A stretch of 10,877 bases of DNA, taken from positions 1-10,877 of the forward strand of contig JAKBAC010000115.1 of the NCBI GenBank assembly GCA_021809365.1. The letters are read 5' to 3'. The position numbers and the translations under genes are program-made. The stretch is from Planctomycetota bacterium (GTDB lineage: Bacteria > Planctomycetota > Phycisphaerae > WQYP01). The notes under the pieces are model-generated. The model ran no database searches and was not told the origin of the DNA. It saw only the letters and a list, made by a program, of their open reading frames with translations. This document shows positions 1 through 6,173 of the stretch, piece by piece (position 1 is the first letter of the stretch; each line of letters starts with the position of its first letter).

Positions 1-2457
1 GCGATAGTTCGTCTTGCTCTTGGGAGAGACCTTGCCCACGAGAATATCGCCAGGCGTTACATGCGTGCCGATCCGGACAATGCCGATATCGTCGAGATTT
101 TTAAGAGCTTTTTCGCTGACGTTGGGAATATCGCGTGTGAATTCCTCGCGGCCGAGTTTGGTTTCACGCACTTCCACATCGAATTCCTCAATATGGATGG
201 AGGTAAATACATCCCCCTTGATCAGCCGCTCCGAGACCACAATGGCGTCTTCAAAGTTGTAGCCGTCAAGTGTCATAAAGGCCACCAGAACATTGCGTCC
301 CAGCGCCAGCTCGCCGTTGCGGCAGGCCGGTCCGTCGGCGATGATCTGCCCCTTCTTAATTTTTTGTCCCATGGACACGAGGGGTTTCTGGGTCATGCAG
401 GTTTTGTCGTTCAAACCGGCATTTTTGCGCAGGAGGTATTCATCGGAGTTGTCAATGACAATCCGGGAAGAGTCCACGTATGTAATTACGCCGGCGCGCT
501 CGGCCTTGATGACCATGCCGCTGTTGAACGGAATAATTTTTTCCAGACCAGTGCCGACCACCGGAGGATCGGTAATTAACAGCGGCACCGCCTGCCGCTG
601 CATGTTGGAACCCATCAGCGCGCGGTTGGCGTCATCGTGCTCAAGGAATGGAATCAGAGCCGCGGAAATGGCCACGGTCTGTTTGGGCGAAATATCGACA
701 TAATTGATTTCCGATCCGCGCACCTGTTGCAGATCGCCATTGACACGGGCCAGCAGCAGATCCTGACGGACTTTGCCGGTATCGGGTGTCGCCACTTCCG
801 GCGGGGCCAGCACGGCTTTCATTTCCTCATCCGCCCGGAGATATTTATGCGCGCTGCCGACTTTGGCGTTCTCCACCACACGGTAGGGCGTGGTCAGGAA
901 TCCATAATCATCCACGCCGGCATATAATGATAGAGAAGCAATCAAACCGATGTTGGTACCTTCCGGTGTTTCAATCGGGCAGATGCGGCCATAGTGGGAA
1001 ATATGCACATCACGGACTTCAAAGCCCGCGCGTTTACGATTCAAGCCGCCGGGCCCCAGGGCCGACAGGCGACGTTCATGGGTCAGCTGTGAAAGCGGAT
1101 TGGTCTGATCGACCACCTGCGACAATTCGCTGCGCCCAAAGAAATATTCGATGGAACTGCTGATGCTCTTGGAGTTCACCAGTTCGACAATCTTGGCCAC
1201 TTCCTCGGGAGCCTTCATGCTCAGGCGTTCCTGCACGGTGCGGCGCAGTTTGAGGAACCCCTTGCGCAGTTCCTCCTGCGCCAATTCATCAATGGTGCGC
1301 AGGCGGCGGTTGCCCAGGTGGTCAATATCATCCACGTATCCGCGTCCGGCGCGGAGATCCAGAATGTACTTAATGCTGCCCAGGATATCCTCCGGGCGCA
1401 GCGTCATGACATCTTCGGGTACATTCTGTTCAAACTTGCGGTTGATGCGGAAGCGACCGACCCGCCCCAGCCGATAGCGGGCCACATCAAAGAATTTTTC
1501 CGAAAAAAGTGTTTTAGCCTTTTCGTCATTGGCCGGATTACCGGGGCGCAGGCGGCCATAAATTTTCCGCAGCGCCTCTTTATGGCTGTGGGAATCATCT
1601 TCCTGGAGGGTGTTAAGGATGATCGGATCGGCGAGCTTTTCAATGACTTCAATTTTTTTCAGACTGCTGGATTGAATTTTGGCAACGCGATCACCGATCT
1701 GCGCGCCGGATTTCACCAGCTCTTCCCCGGTTTCCGTATCCACAATGGAGCCAACGGCATAAAAGTCCGCCTTCAACTGCCCCACGGGAACCGTGCGCGT
1801 TTCATAAAAAGCCCGGATCAGGGCCTCATCGGTACCATACTTTTCATCCATGGCCCGCAGAAAACTGGTGGCCGGGATCTTTCCCGACTGGTCAATACGC
1901 ACCACCATCACATCTTTCTTGGTGACGTTGACCTCAATCCAACTGCCGCGTTCCGGAATTACCCGGCACGAATGCATCGGACGGTCGCCTTCCTGCGACT
2001 GAATCAGAAAGTCCACGCCCGGTGAACGGTGAAGCTGCGAGACAATCACGCGCTCCGCGCCATTAATAATGAACTCGCCACCGCCGGTCATAATCGGCAC
2101 ATCGCCCAGATAGATCGCTTCTTCGACCATATCGGGCTTGTCCTTCCGGCTCAGACGCACTTTAATGCGCAGCGGCATTCCAAAGGTTAAACGCAACGCC
2201 CGGCATTCATCGCGGGAATAGCGCGGCTTGCCAAGGTCATAGCTGATATATTCCAGCTTCATGGAGCCGTCATACGACTGAATCGGAAAAATTTCCCGCA
2301 GCAGAGCCTCAATGCCTTCGTTCTTGCGTTTTTCGGGTTCGGTGTCCGCCTGCAGGAACCGGTGATAGGCCTTGGTCTGAACCTCTATGAGATTCGGGAT
2401 CGGCAAAGCATCGCCACGTTTTGAATAATCACGCACTTGCGTCACACGTACACGCAT
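1..2457 (-). CDS. rpoB: RNA polymerase beta subunit, 5' part (3' end beyond left edge)
   Basis: This is the catalytic beta subunit of RNA polymerase. Seen: 819 uninterrupted codons from the ATG at 2457 to base 1. The N-terminus begins [20 protein letters not shown], followed by the beta protrusion/lobe regions ([19 protein letters not shown]). The rifampicin-pocket segment lies near residues 439-480 ([19 protein letters not shown], then [20 protein letters not shown]), followed by [16 protein letters not shown]. The last in-window residues, [20 protein letters not shown], match the middle of the family. The start is fixed by GGAGG at 2465-2469, 7 nt upstream of the ATG. The C-terminal third and any rpoC lie outside the window. 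The gene is divergent from rplA-rplJ-rplL, whereas it usually follows rplL on the same strand. D450, H460 and S465 correspond to E. coli D516, H526 and S531; the usual FM before the Asp is VV. Identity is certain. Confidence 0.98.
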   Translation of the reverse strand, partial: MRVRVTQVRDYSKRGDALPIPNLIEVQTKAYHRFLQADTEPEKRKNEGIEALLREIFPIQSYDGSMKLEYISYDLGKPRYSRDECRALRLTFGMPLRIKVRLSRKDKPDMVEEAIYLGDVPIMTGGGEFIINGAERVIVSQLHRSPGVDFLIQSQEGDRPMHSCRVIPERGSWIEVNVTKKDVMVVRIDQSGKIPATSFLRAMDEKYGTDEALIRAFYETRTVPVGQLKADFYAVGSIVDTETGEELVKSGAQIGDRVAKIQSSSLKKIEVIEKLADPIILNTLQEDDSHSHKEALRKIYGRLRPGNPANDEKAKTLFSEKFFDVARYRLGRVGRFRINRKFEQNVPEDVMTLRPEDILGSIKYILDLRAGRGYVDDIDHLGNRRLRTIDELAQEELRKGFLKLRRTVQERLSMKAPEEVAKIVELVNSKSISSSIEYFFGRSELSQVVDQTNPLSQLTHERRLSALGPGGLNRKRAGFEVRDVHISHYGRICPIETPEGTNIGLIASLSLYAGVDDYGFLTTPYRVVENAKVGSAHKYLRADEEMKAVLAPPEVATPDTGKVRQDLLLARVNGDLQQVRGSEINYVDISPKQTVAISAALIPFLEHDDANRALMGSNMQRQAVPLLITDPPVVGTGLEKIIPFNSGMVIKAERAGVITYVDSSRIVIDNSDEYLLRKNAGLNDKTCMTQKPLVSMGQKIKKGQIIADGPACRNGELALGRNVLVAFMTLDGYNFEDAIVVSERLIKGDVFTSIHIEEFDVEVRETKLGREEFTRDIPNVSEKALKNLDDIGIVRIGTHVTPGDILVGKVSPKSKTNYR

Positions 2458-2592
2458 GGATTAACCTCCGACGTTCAAAAGGAACAGAGAACCGTTTCGT
2501 TCAGTCCACTTCCACCAAAAAATCTGATTCGTCTATGACGGGGGGGGAAGAAATACAAACAACAATGGTAGCCCGGCTATTCATAGTCCCGT

Positions 2593-2621
2593 ATTCTAGC
2601 CCACCGTCTTGTTTAATGCAA
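2593..2621 (-). promoter_or_regulatory. Putative rpoB promoter (sigma-70 type)
   Basis: Read on the minus strand: TTGCAT (2621-2616), a 17-nt spacer, then TAGAAT (2598-2593). The -10 matches consensus at 5 of 6 positions and the -35 at 3 of 6. Transcription would begin near 2586, giving a leader of about 130 nt before the rpoB ATG at 2457. Its -35 lies 15 bp from the -35 of the oppositely directed rplA promoter. Confidence 0.6.
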
Positions 2622-2636
2622 GCGTAACATTTTCAT

Positions 2637-2665
2637 TTGACATTTTTTTTTCCAGGCGGTATATT
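2637..2665 (+). promoter_or_regulatory. rplA-rplJ-rplL promoter (sigma-70 type)
   Basis: TTGACA at 2637-2642 is a perfect -35. A 17-nt spacer follows, containing nine consecutive T (2643-2651), then TATATT at 2660-2665 (5 of 6). This is the best consensus promoter in the window. The start would be near 2672, giving a leader of about 270 nt before rplA. Confidence 0.82.
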
Positions 2666-2690
2666 CCCCCTCCTTATGGATGGCCGGACC

Positions 2691-2827
2691 ACGGGCCTTA
2701 ACAGTGGGAGCTTCGGAATTTACGCCGCGAGCGGATAAAATGCGGGTGGCAGCCGGTTTCCCCGGCCACTCTCCGGGTTGTTGGGATGCTTCCCGATCAT
2801 CCGGACAGGTCGCAACGATCGGCCCGT
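2691..2827 (+). ncRNA. Putative structured RNA leader of rplA (unassigned family)
   Basis: The leader can close on itself. ACGGGCC (2691-2697) pairs perfectly with GGCCCGT (2821-2827). Inside are three consecutive hairpins. The first is GTGG..CCGG/CCGG..CCAC at 2746-2769, with a 3-nt bulge. The second is TCCGG/CCGGA at 2772-2776/2801-2805, with an inner GGGA-tgct-TCCC and a symmetric 6/6 internal loop. The third is GGTCG-caa-CGATC at 2808-2820, with one G-U pair. The last hairpin abuts the closing stem, as in a compact multibranch junction. It begins about 20 nt after the predicted transcription start. The position suggests a cis-acting ribosomal-protein leader, for example an L1 autoregulatory site, but I cannot match it to a named family. 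It lacks the hallmark sequences of RNase P RNA, tmRNA and SRP RNA. Folding was done by eye. Confidence 0.45.
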
Positions 2828-2943
2828 AACAAGTCCTCTCGTCGAGTCAAAATAATTCCAGGCTGAAGTTTTTTGGTGGCTAAAAGCGGTATGGGCTTGT
2901 CCATTGACATCCCATCTGCTTACTTGCAGGAGTTCATGCCGTT

Positions 2944-3663
2944 ATGGCGATCAAATCACTTAAAATGCGTGGTAAACGATATCGGCAATCGGTGGAGCAT
3001 CTGCCCAAGGCCGCTGTCAGCGTGGAGCAGGCTATTGCGGCCTTGAAGAAATTTAAAGCCGCAAAATTTGATGAAAGCGTCAATATCGTCATGCATCTTG
3101 GCATTGACGCCACATTGGCCGACCAGAATGTCCGTGGTTCGGTCAGTTTGCCCAAAGGCATCGGCAAGACACGCCGCGTTATCGCCTTCGCACAGGGCAA
3201 TGATGTGGACAAGGCCAAAGCCGCCGGAGCCATTGAAGCCGGCGCGGATGATCTGATCAAAAAAGTAAACGACGGCTGGATGGACTTCGACGTGGCGGTG
3301 GCCACACCGGAAATGATGCCGAAGATTACCCGCCTCGGTAAAGTTCTGGGTCCCCAGGGTAAAATGCCCAGCCCCAAGGCCGGTACCGTCGCCGCCGATG
3401 TGGGCAGTGCGGTAAAAGAATATGCCGCCGGCAAGGTGGAGTTTCGTAACGACAAGGGCGGCAATGTTCATGCGGTGGTCGGGAAATTGAGTTTCCCCGA
3501 TGCGGATCTGGCGGCGAATATTCAGGCGTTCATGCATACGATCCGGCGGCTCAAGCCGGCCACCTCCAAGGGACAGTATGTTAAAAAGGTAACTGTACAC
3601 AGCTCGATGAGCCCGGGCGTGCAGATCGACACGAGCAATATGGAAGTTGTTGAATCGGCATAA
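2944..3663 (+). CDS. rplA: 50S ribosomal protein L1
   Basis: L1 forms the mobile stalk of the large subunit by binding 23S rRNA near the E site. In many bacteria it also represses its own operon by binding the mRNA leader. Seen: 239 residues, close to the usual 230-235, starting MAIKSLKMRGKRYRQ. The family signature is at residues 129-149 (TRLGKVLGPQGKMPSPKAGT, then V), and the C-terminus carries KKVTVHSSMSPGVQID. Start choice: AGGAG at 2928-2932 lies 11 nt upstream of the ATG at 2944. A nearer ATG at 2936 is in another frame and does not encode L1. It is the first gene of a three-gene unit and lies 34 nt before rplJ. It sits behind a long structured leader where rplK is usually found. Identification is certain. 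Confidence 0.98.
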   Translation: MAIKSLKMRGKRYRQSVEHLPKAAVSVEQAIAALKKFKAAKFDESVNIVMHLGIDATLADQNVRGSVSLPKGIGKTRRVIAFAQGNDVDKAKAAGAIEAGADDLIKKVNDGWMDFDVAVATPEMMPKITRLGKVLGPQGKMPSPKAGTVAADVGSAVKEYAAGKVEFRNDKGGNVHAVVGKLSFPDADLAANIQAFMHTIRRLKPATSKGQYVKKVTVHSSMSPGVQIDTSNMEVVESA

Positions 3664-3697
3664 CCATAAACCATGACTTCTTCATGAGGTTTCCATT

Positions 3698-4237
3698 ATG
3701 AGTAAACGTATAAAAAACATGATCGCCGCGGAATTGGAAAAGCGCCTCACCGGTGCGGACAGCGTGGTCATCATTGATTATTCCGGCATCAGCGCCAACG
3801 ACACCAATAAGCTGCGCAGCGGTCTGCGAAAGAAAAAGGTCCGCCTGACCGTGGTGGCCAACGCCCAGGGGCGACGGGCCATGGAAAAGGTCGGGCTGAA
3901 GGCCGGCGGGGAACTTCTGCTGGGTACCAACGCACTGGTCTACGGCGGCGAGTCGGTGGTTGATGCCGTCAAGGAATTGCTGGCCCAGGCTGGTGAGATT
4001 GAAAAACTCAAAATCAAAGGCTCGGTGGTGGAAGGCAAACTGCTGGATAAAAAAGCCACCGAAGCCTTGGCTAAACTTCCGGGACGCAAAGAGTTGCTTT
4101 CAGAGATTGCGACACTGATGATTTCTCCGGGCCGCAACCTGGCCGGGCAAATCGTCGGCCCGGGCCGCAACCTGGCCGGGGTGGTCAAGGCCGTTGTGGA
4201 GAAAAAGGAAAAGGAAACCCCGGCTGTCGCGGCTTAA
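3698..4237 (+). CDS. rplJ: 50S ribosomal protein L10
   Basis: L10 anchors the L7/L12 stalk to 23S rRNA beside L11 and recruits translational GTPases through L12. Seen: 179 residues, slightly longer than the short proteobacterial forms. The N-terminal globular domain (about 1-130) includes VVIIDYSGISANDTNKLRSG and KVRLTVVANAQGRRAMEKVG. A long C-terminal helix follows, with PGRNLAG at residues 144-150 and again at 155-161, then a charged tail KKEKETPAVAA. That helix is where L12 N-terminal dimers dock. The 11-residue spacing of the two segments, preceded by a similar segment ELLSEIATLMI, suggests up to three docking units. GAGG at 3686-3689 is 8 nt upstream of the ATG. The usual L10-leader has no room here, since only 34 nt separate it from rplA; regulation may therefore act further upstream. 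Confidence 0.98.
   Translation: MSKRIKNMIAAELEKRLTGADSVVIIDYSGISANDTNKLRSGLRKKKVRLTVVANAQGRRAMEKVGLKAGGELLLGTNALVYGGESVVDAVKELLAQAGEIEKLKIKGSVVEGKLLDKKATEALAKLPGRKELLSEIATLMISPGRNLAGQIVGPGRNLAGVVKAVVEKKEKETPAVAA
4127..4180 (+). repeat. 21-nt perfect direct repeat inside rplJ
   Basis: The 21-base unit at 4127-4147 recurs exactly at 4160-4180. The offset is 33 nt, so the repeats are in phase and each encodes PGRNLAG. The period of 11 residues matches the spacing of L12-docking segments in the L10 C-terminal helix. Confidence 0.9.
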
Positions 4238-4316
4238 GCGAACCGTGGAATTTGCAAAATATAGTTTGTTTTTTATGTCTTTTGTCATTCATTCAGCCTG
4301 CCTGGAGCAGTTAAAA

Positions 4317-4333
4317 CGGGGCGCGTCGCCCCG
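4317..4333. other. GC-rich hairpin in the rplJ-rplL spacer
   Basis: CGGGGCG (4317-4323) and CGCCCCG (4327-4333) form a perfect 7-bp stem with a CGT loop. It sits in the 131-nt gap between rplJ and rplL, about 35 nt before the rplL ATG. No T-run follows on the plus strand, so it is not an intrinsic terminator for these genes. A T-rich stretch lies upstream (about 4264-4287). It could be an mRNA processing or stability element that helps make rplL in excess over rplJ; that role is inference. Confidence 0.5.
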
Positions 4334-4368
4334 GCTGGTGGGGACAAGCGGATTTGTGGAGTTTTACC

Positions 4369-4764
4369 ATGGCAGAATTTGCTGCTGAAATTATCGACCT
4401 GGGTGATAAGATCGTCGCCCTCTCGCTGCTGCAGGCTAAACAGCTCAGCGATTACCTCAAGGAAAAGCACGGCATCGAAGCCGCCGCGGGTGGTGGCGTG
4501 ATGATGGCCGCCGCCGCTGGTGGTGCCGCCGCCGCAGCGCCAGCCGAAGAGCAGAGCACGTTTGATGTGGTGCTCAAAGCCCCCGGCGAAAAAACCATCC
4601 AGATCATCAAAATCGTTCGCGCCGCCACCAACCTCGGCCTCAAGGAAGCCAAGGACCTGGTCACCGGTGCCCCCAAGGTGGTCAAGGCCGGTATTGATAA
4701 AGCGGAAGCCGAGAAGCTCAAGAAGGAACTTGAAGCCGAAGGTGCCACCGTCGAACTCAAATAA
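4369..4764 (+). CDS. rplL: 50S ribosomal protein L7/L12
   Basis: L7/L12 is the multicopy stalk protein that recruits EF-Tu, EF-G, IF2 and release factors to the ribosome. Seen: 131 residues in the standard three-part layout. The N-terminal dimerisation domain (about 1-35) is [20 protein letters not shown] and onward. An Ala/Gly-rich hinge covers about 36-60. The C-terminal factor-binding domain (about 61-131) includes [20 protein letters not shown] and ends [10 protein letters not shown]. Start choice: the ATG at 4369 has GGAG at 4358-4361, 7 nt upstream, and gives the normal N-terminus. An in-frame TTG at 4354 would add MWSFT without support. It is the last gene of the rplA-rplJ-rplL unit. 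rpoB does not follow; instead there is an untranslated tail and a terminator. Confidence 0.98.
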   Translation: MAEFAAEIIDLGDKIVALSLLQAKQLSDYLKEKHGIEAAAGGGVMMAAAAGGAAAAAPAEEQSTFDVVLKAPGEKTIQIIKIVRAATNLGLKEAKDLVTGAPKVVKAGIDKAEAEKLKKELEAEGATVELK

Positions 4765-4771
4765 GTTCGAC
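4750..4771 (+). other. Perfect hairpin spanning the rplL stop codon
   Basis: GTCGAACT (4750-4757) and AGTTCGAC (4764-4771) form an uninterrupted 8-bp stem with a 6-nt loop, CAAATA. The TAA stop (4762-4764) lies in the loop and the base of the 3' arm. No T-run follows, so termination here is unlikely. It could mark the mRNA 3' region or affect stability. Confidence 0.6.
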
Positions 4772-5038
4772 AAACAGCCACCGGCGCGTAACTCCCCCTG
4801 GAACTGTGGGGGTATTCTCGCCACGCTTCAACTTTCCCAGCCTCGCGTATTGGGGATGCGGGTGCCGCCACCTGCATTGGTCTTTGCGACTTGGCGGACG
4901 CACCGCCCGCGGTTTGAGGTGACGGCCGCGCCACCACGCACCCCGGTGACGCCGCCGCGTTATACGCAGCCTTGGGAGCGATTCCATCGCCAGCGAACGC
5001 AGATGCGGCGGCCGGTGCCTGCTTGCGGACAATAACAT
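4765..5038 (+). other. Hairpin-rich untranslated tail after rplL, no gene
   Basis: About 270 nt lie between the rplL stop and the terminator with no coding sequence I can support on either strand. The open frames here read as low-complexity Arg/Pro/Ala shadows. The stretch is GC-rich and full of local stems: CCCCC/GGGGG at 4794-4798/4808-4812, GGTG/CACC at 4861-4872, GGCGG/CCGCC at 4893-4907 and CGCGG/CCGCG at 4908-4930. It may be a structured 3' UTR or a small RNA sharing the terminator. I recognise no RNA family. Confidence 0.5.
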
Positions 5039-5075
5039 AAGGCCGACGGTTCACATGGACCGCCGGCCTTTTTTT
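5039..5075 (+). terminator. Intrinsic terminator of the rplA-rplJ-rplL unit
   Basis: AAGGCCGACGGT (5039-5050) pairs with ACCGCCGGCCTT (5059-5070), with one A/C mismatch and an 8-nt loop. The stem runs directly into seven consecutive T (5069-5075). This is a textbook rho-independent terminator on the plus strand. It ends transcription before the convergent hydrolase gene, whose stop is at 5155. Confidence 0.93.
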
Positions 5076-5154
5076 GCACAGTGAATTGCGCGCACGCAGG
5101 GCCTTAAAATGATGGCGTGGCAGAGTATAGGTTGCATTGGATTCGCGTGGCAAT

Positions 5155-6120
5155 TCAGCGGGCTATAAATTCCGCGATGATCGGTCCGATGCGCCCGGGC
5201 GCTTCTTCATGCGGCAGATGGGCCAGATCGGGGAAGCTGTGGAATTCAATGTGGGGCAGTTCGTCGCGCAGGCGTGTTCCCGTGTCGGCAGCGAGCAGTT
5301 TGTCCTGTTCACCCCAGATTAAAAGCACCTCCTGCGGCAATGTGCGAGCACACACAAGATAACGACGAACCTCCGCTTCCCGTTCGGGCAAGTGGCGGAT
5401 CAGATCCATAACGCGCAGGCGGTTATCGAAGGACTTCATGTTATTCTCATACAGGTGGATCAATTCCTCATCCGTGGATGATGCGTCCACATAGCCCAGG
5501 CTTGTAACCCCGGAAATCAGATGCGGCGGCGGCATCAATCGCATAATCAGCGGGCCAACAATGGGAATCCGCACCAGCCGATAAAACGATGGCAGTTCCC
5601 GCGGAAAAATCGCCGGATTGAATAACACAATACGCCCGATGACATCTGGAAAATCAACGGCGGCCATGAGGCACAAGCCGCCTCCAAGGCTGGAACCACC
5701 GATATGGATTTTATTAAGGCCCAGAGCGGCAGGAATTTGCATAATGGCGTGGGCAAGCACGCGGAGGCTGGCACCGCCGTCGGGCCAGCTGCGCAATGAA
5801 GTAAAGCCGGTGTAATCCACGAGGATCAGATCAGCAACATCCAGCAGATGGGACGTTATTCCACGGAAGGATGCGGGATGCAGCCCCAGCCCGTGCAACA
5901 GCATCAGGATCGGTTTGGCGGCGGAAGAAGAACGGATAATCTTGAACGGCATATTCCATCCGCCCACATCCGCGTAATAGGTTTGAAAGTTGGTGATGGC
6001 CGGATCGGCCTGGAAGGAAAATTGCGCGCAAGGATACATGGGGTATTGAAACTCCAGCAGTCGCATGGGCACGCGCTGGCCGGGGGAGAGATTCGAATGA
6101 TGTGCCGCAATTTTTTCCAT
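5155..6120 (-). CDS. Alpha/beta-hydrolase, copy A of an inverted pair
   Basis: A 321-residue alpha/beta-hydrolase fold protein, probably a cytoplasmic esterase or related enzyme; no signal peptide is apparent and the substrate is unknown. Seen: oxyanion-hole motif LLHGLGLHPASF (H76-G77), nucleophile elbow GGSSLGG with Ser144 in G-x-S-x-G, acid LLIWGEQDKLL (Asp273), and catalytic His301 in DLAHLPHEEAP. A lid-like segment with MPPPHLISGVTSLGYVDAS lies near 196-214. A second copy lies on the plus strand at 9467-10432; from RVPMR (residue 16) onward the two align without gaps with 49 differences in 306 residues by hand count. TATAAT at 6129-6134 on the minus strand lies 8 nt before the ATG, so transcription probably starts at or very near the start codon. 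No Shine-Dalgarno sequence is visible. It is downstream of the GT87 gene on the same strand, 53 nt away. Confidence 0.9.
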   Translation of the reverse strand: MEKIAAHHSNLSPGQRVPMRLLEFQYPMYPCAQFSFQADPAITNFQTYYADVGGWNMPFKIIRSSSAAKPILMLLHGLGLHPASFRGITSHLLDVADLILVDYTGFTSLRSWPDGGASLRVLAHAIMQIPAALGLNKIHIGGSSLGGGLCLMAAVDFPDVIGRIVLFNPAIFPRELPSFYRLVRIPIVGPLIMRLMPPPHLISGVTSLGYVDASSTDEELIHLYENNMKSFDNRLRVMDLIRHLPEREAEVRRYLVCARTLPQEVLLIWGEQDKLLAADTGTRLRDELPHIEFHSFPDLAHLPHEEAPGRIGPIIAEFIAR

Positions 6121-6128
6121 AGCCCTGG

Positions 6129-6134
6129 ATTATA
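6129..6134 (-). promoter_or_regulatory. TATAAT box directly upstream of hydrolase copy A
   Basis: On the minus strand, GCGTATAATCC precedes the gene, with TATAAT ending 8 nt before the ATG. The same 11 bases at the same distance precede copy B. No good -35 is visible at 17 nt. A tandem CCCAACT (6155-6168 on the plus strand) lies a little further upstream. A start at or within a base or two of the ATG implies a leaderless mRNA. Confidence 0.6.
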
Positions 6135-6173
6135 CGCCCACCATGGAAATGACGCCCAACTCCCAACTCCTCG

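Larger units (their letters stand above)
2458..2943. other. Divergent rpoB/rplA intergenic region, no gene
   Basis: These 486 bp hold no convincing coding sequence; the short open frames lack ribosome sites and protein character. The region contains a minus-strand promoter for rpoB (2593-2621), a plus-strand promoter for rplA (2637-2665), a roughly 130-nt rpoB leader and a roughly 270-nt rplA leader with a foldable RNA at 2691-2827. A run of eight G lies at 2540-2547 (C8 in the rpoB transcript) and nine T at 2643-2651. TTTTTTGGTGG occurs once in each leader, at 2512-2522 on the minus strand and 2869-2879 on the plus strand. No rplK is present, although it usually precedes rplA. Confidence 0.85.

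Noticed and set aside
2691..2827. RNase P RNA, tmRNA, SRP RNA, 6S RNA, cobalamin or other riboswitch
   Set aside because: The hallmark conserved sequences of these RNAs are not seen. The fold is kept as an unassigned leader.
2904..2909. A second TTGACA close to the rplA start as a promoter
   Set aside because: There is no -10-like hexamer at suitable spacing; the DNA there is the ribosome site and start codon.
2458..2943. A short or diverged rplK upstream of rplA
   Set aside because: No plus-strand frame here gives L11-like residues, and the stretch is better explained as promoter plus leader.
2956..3600. Minus-strand open frames within rplA
   Set aside because: They are antisense shadows of a certain L1 gene, with no ribosome site or family resemblance.
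4354..4368. In-frame TTG start extending L7/L12 by five residues
   Set aside because: The ribosome site GGAG falls inside the extension, and MAEFAAEII is the normal N-terminus.
4452..5153. Long minus-strand open frames across rplL and its tail
   Set aside because: They are antisense to rplL, rich in Ala/Pro/Ser/Arg, and end in GC-rich non-coding DNA. They are shadows of codon bias.
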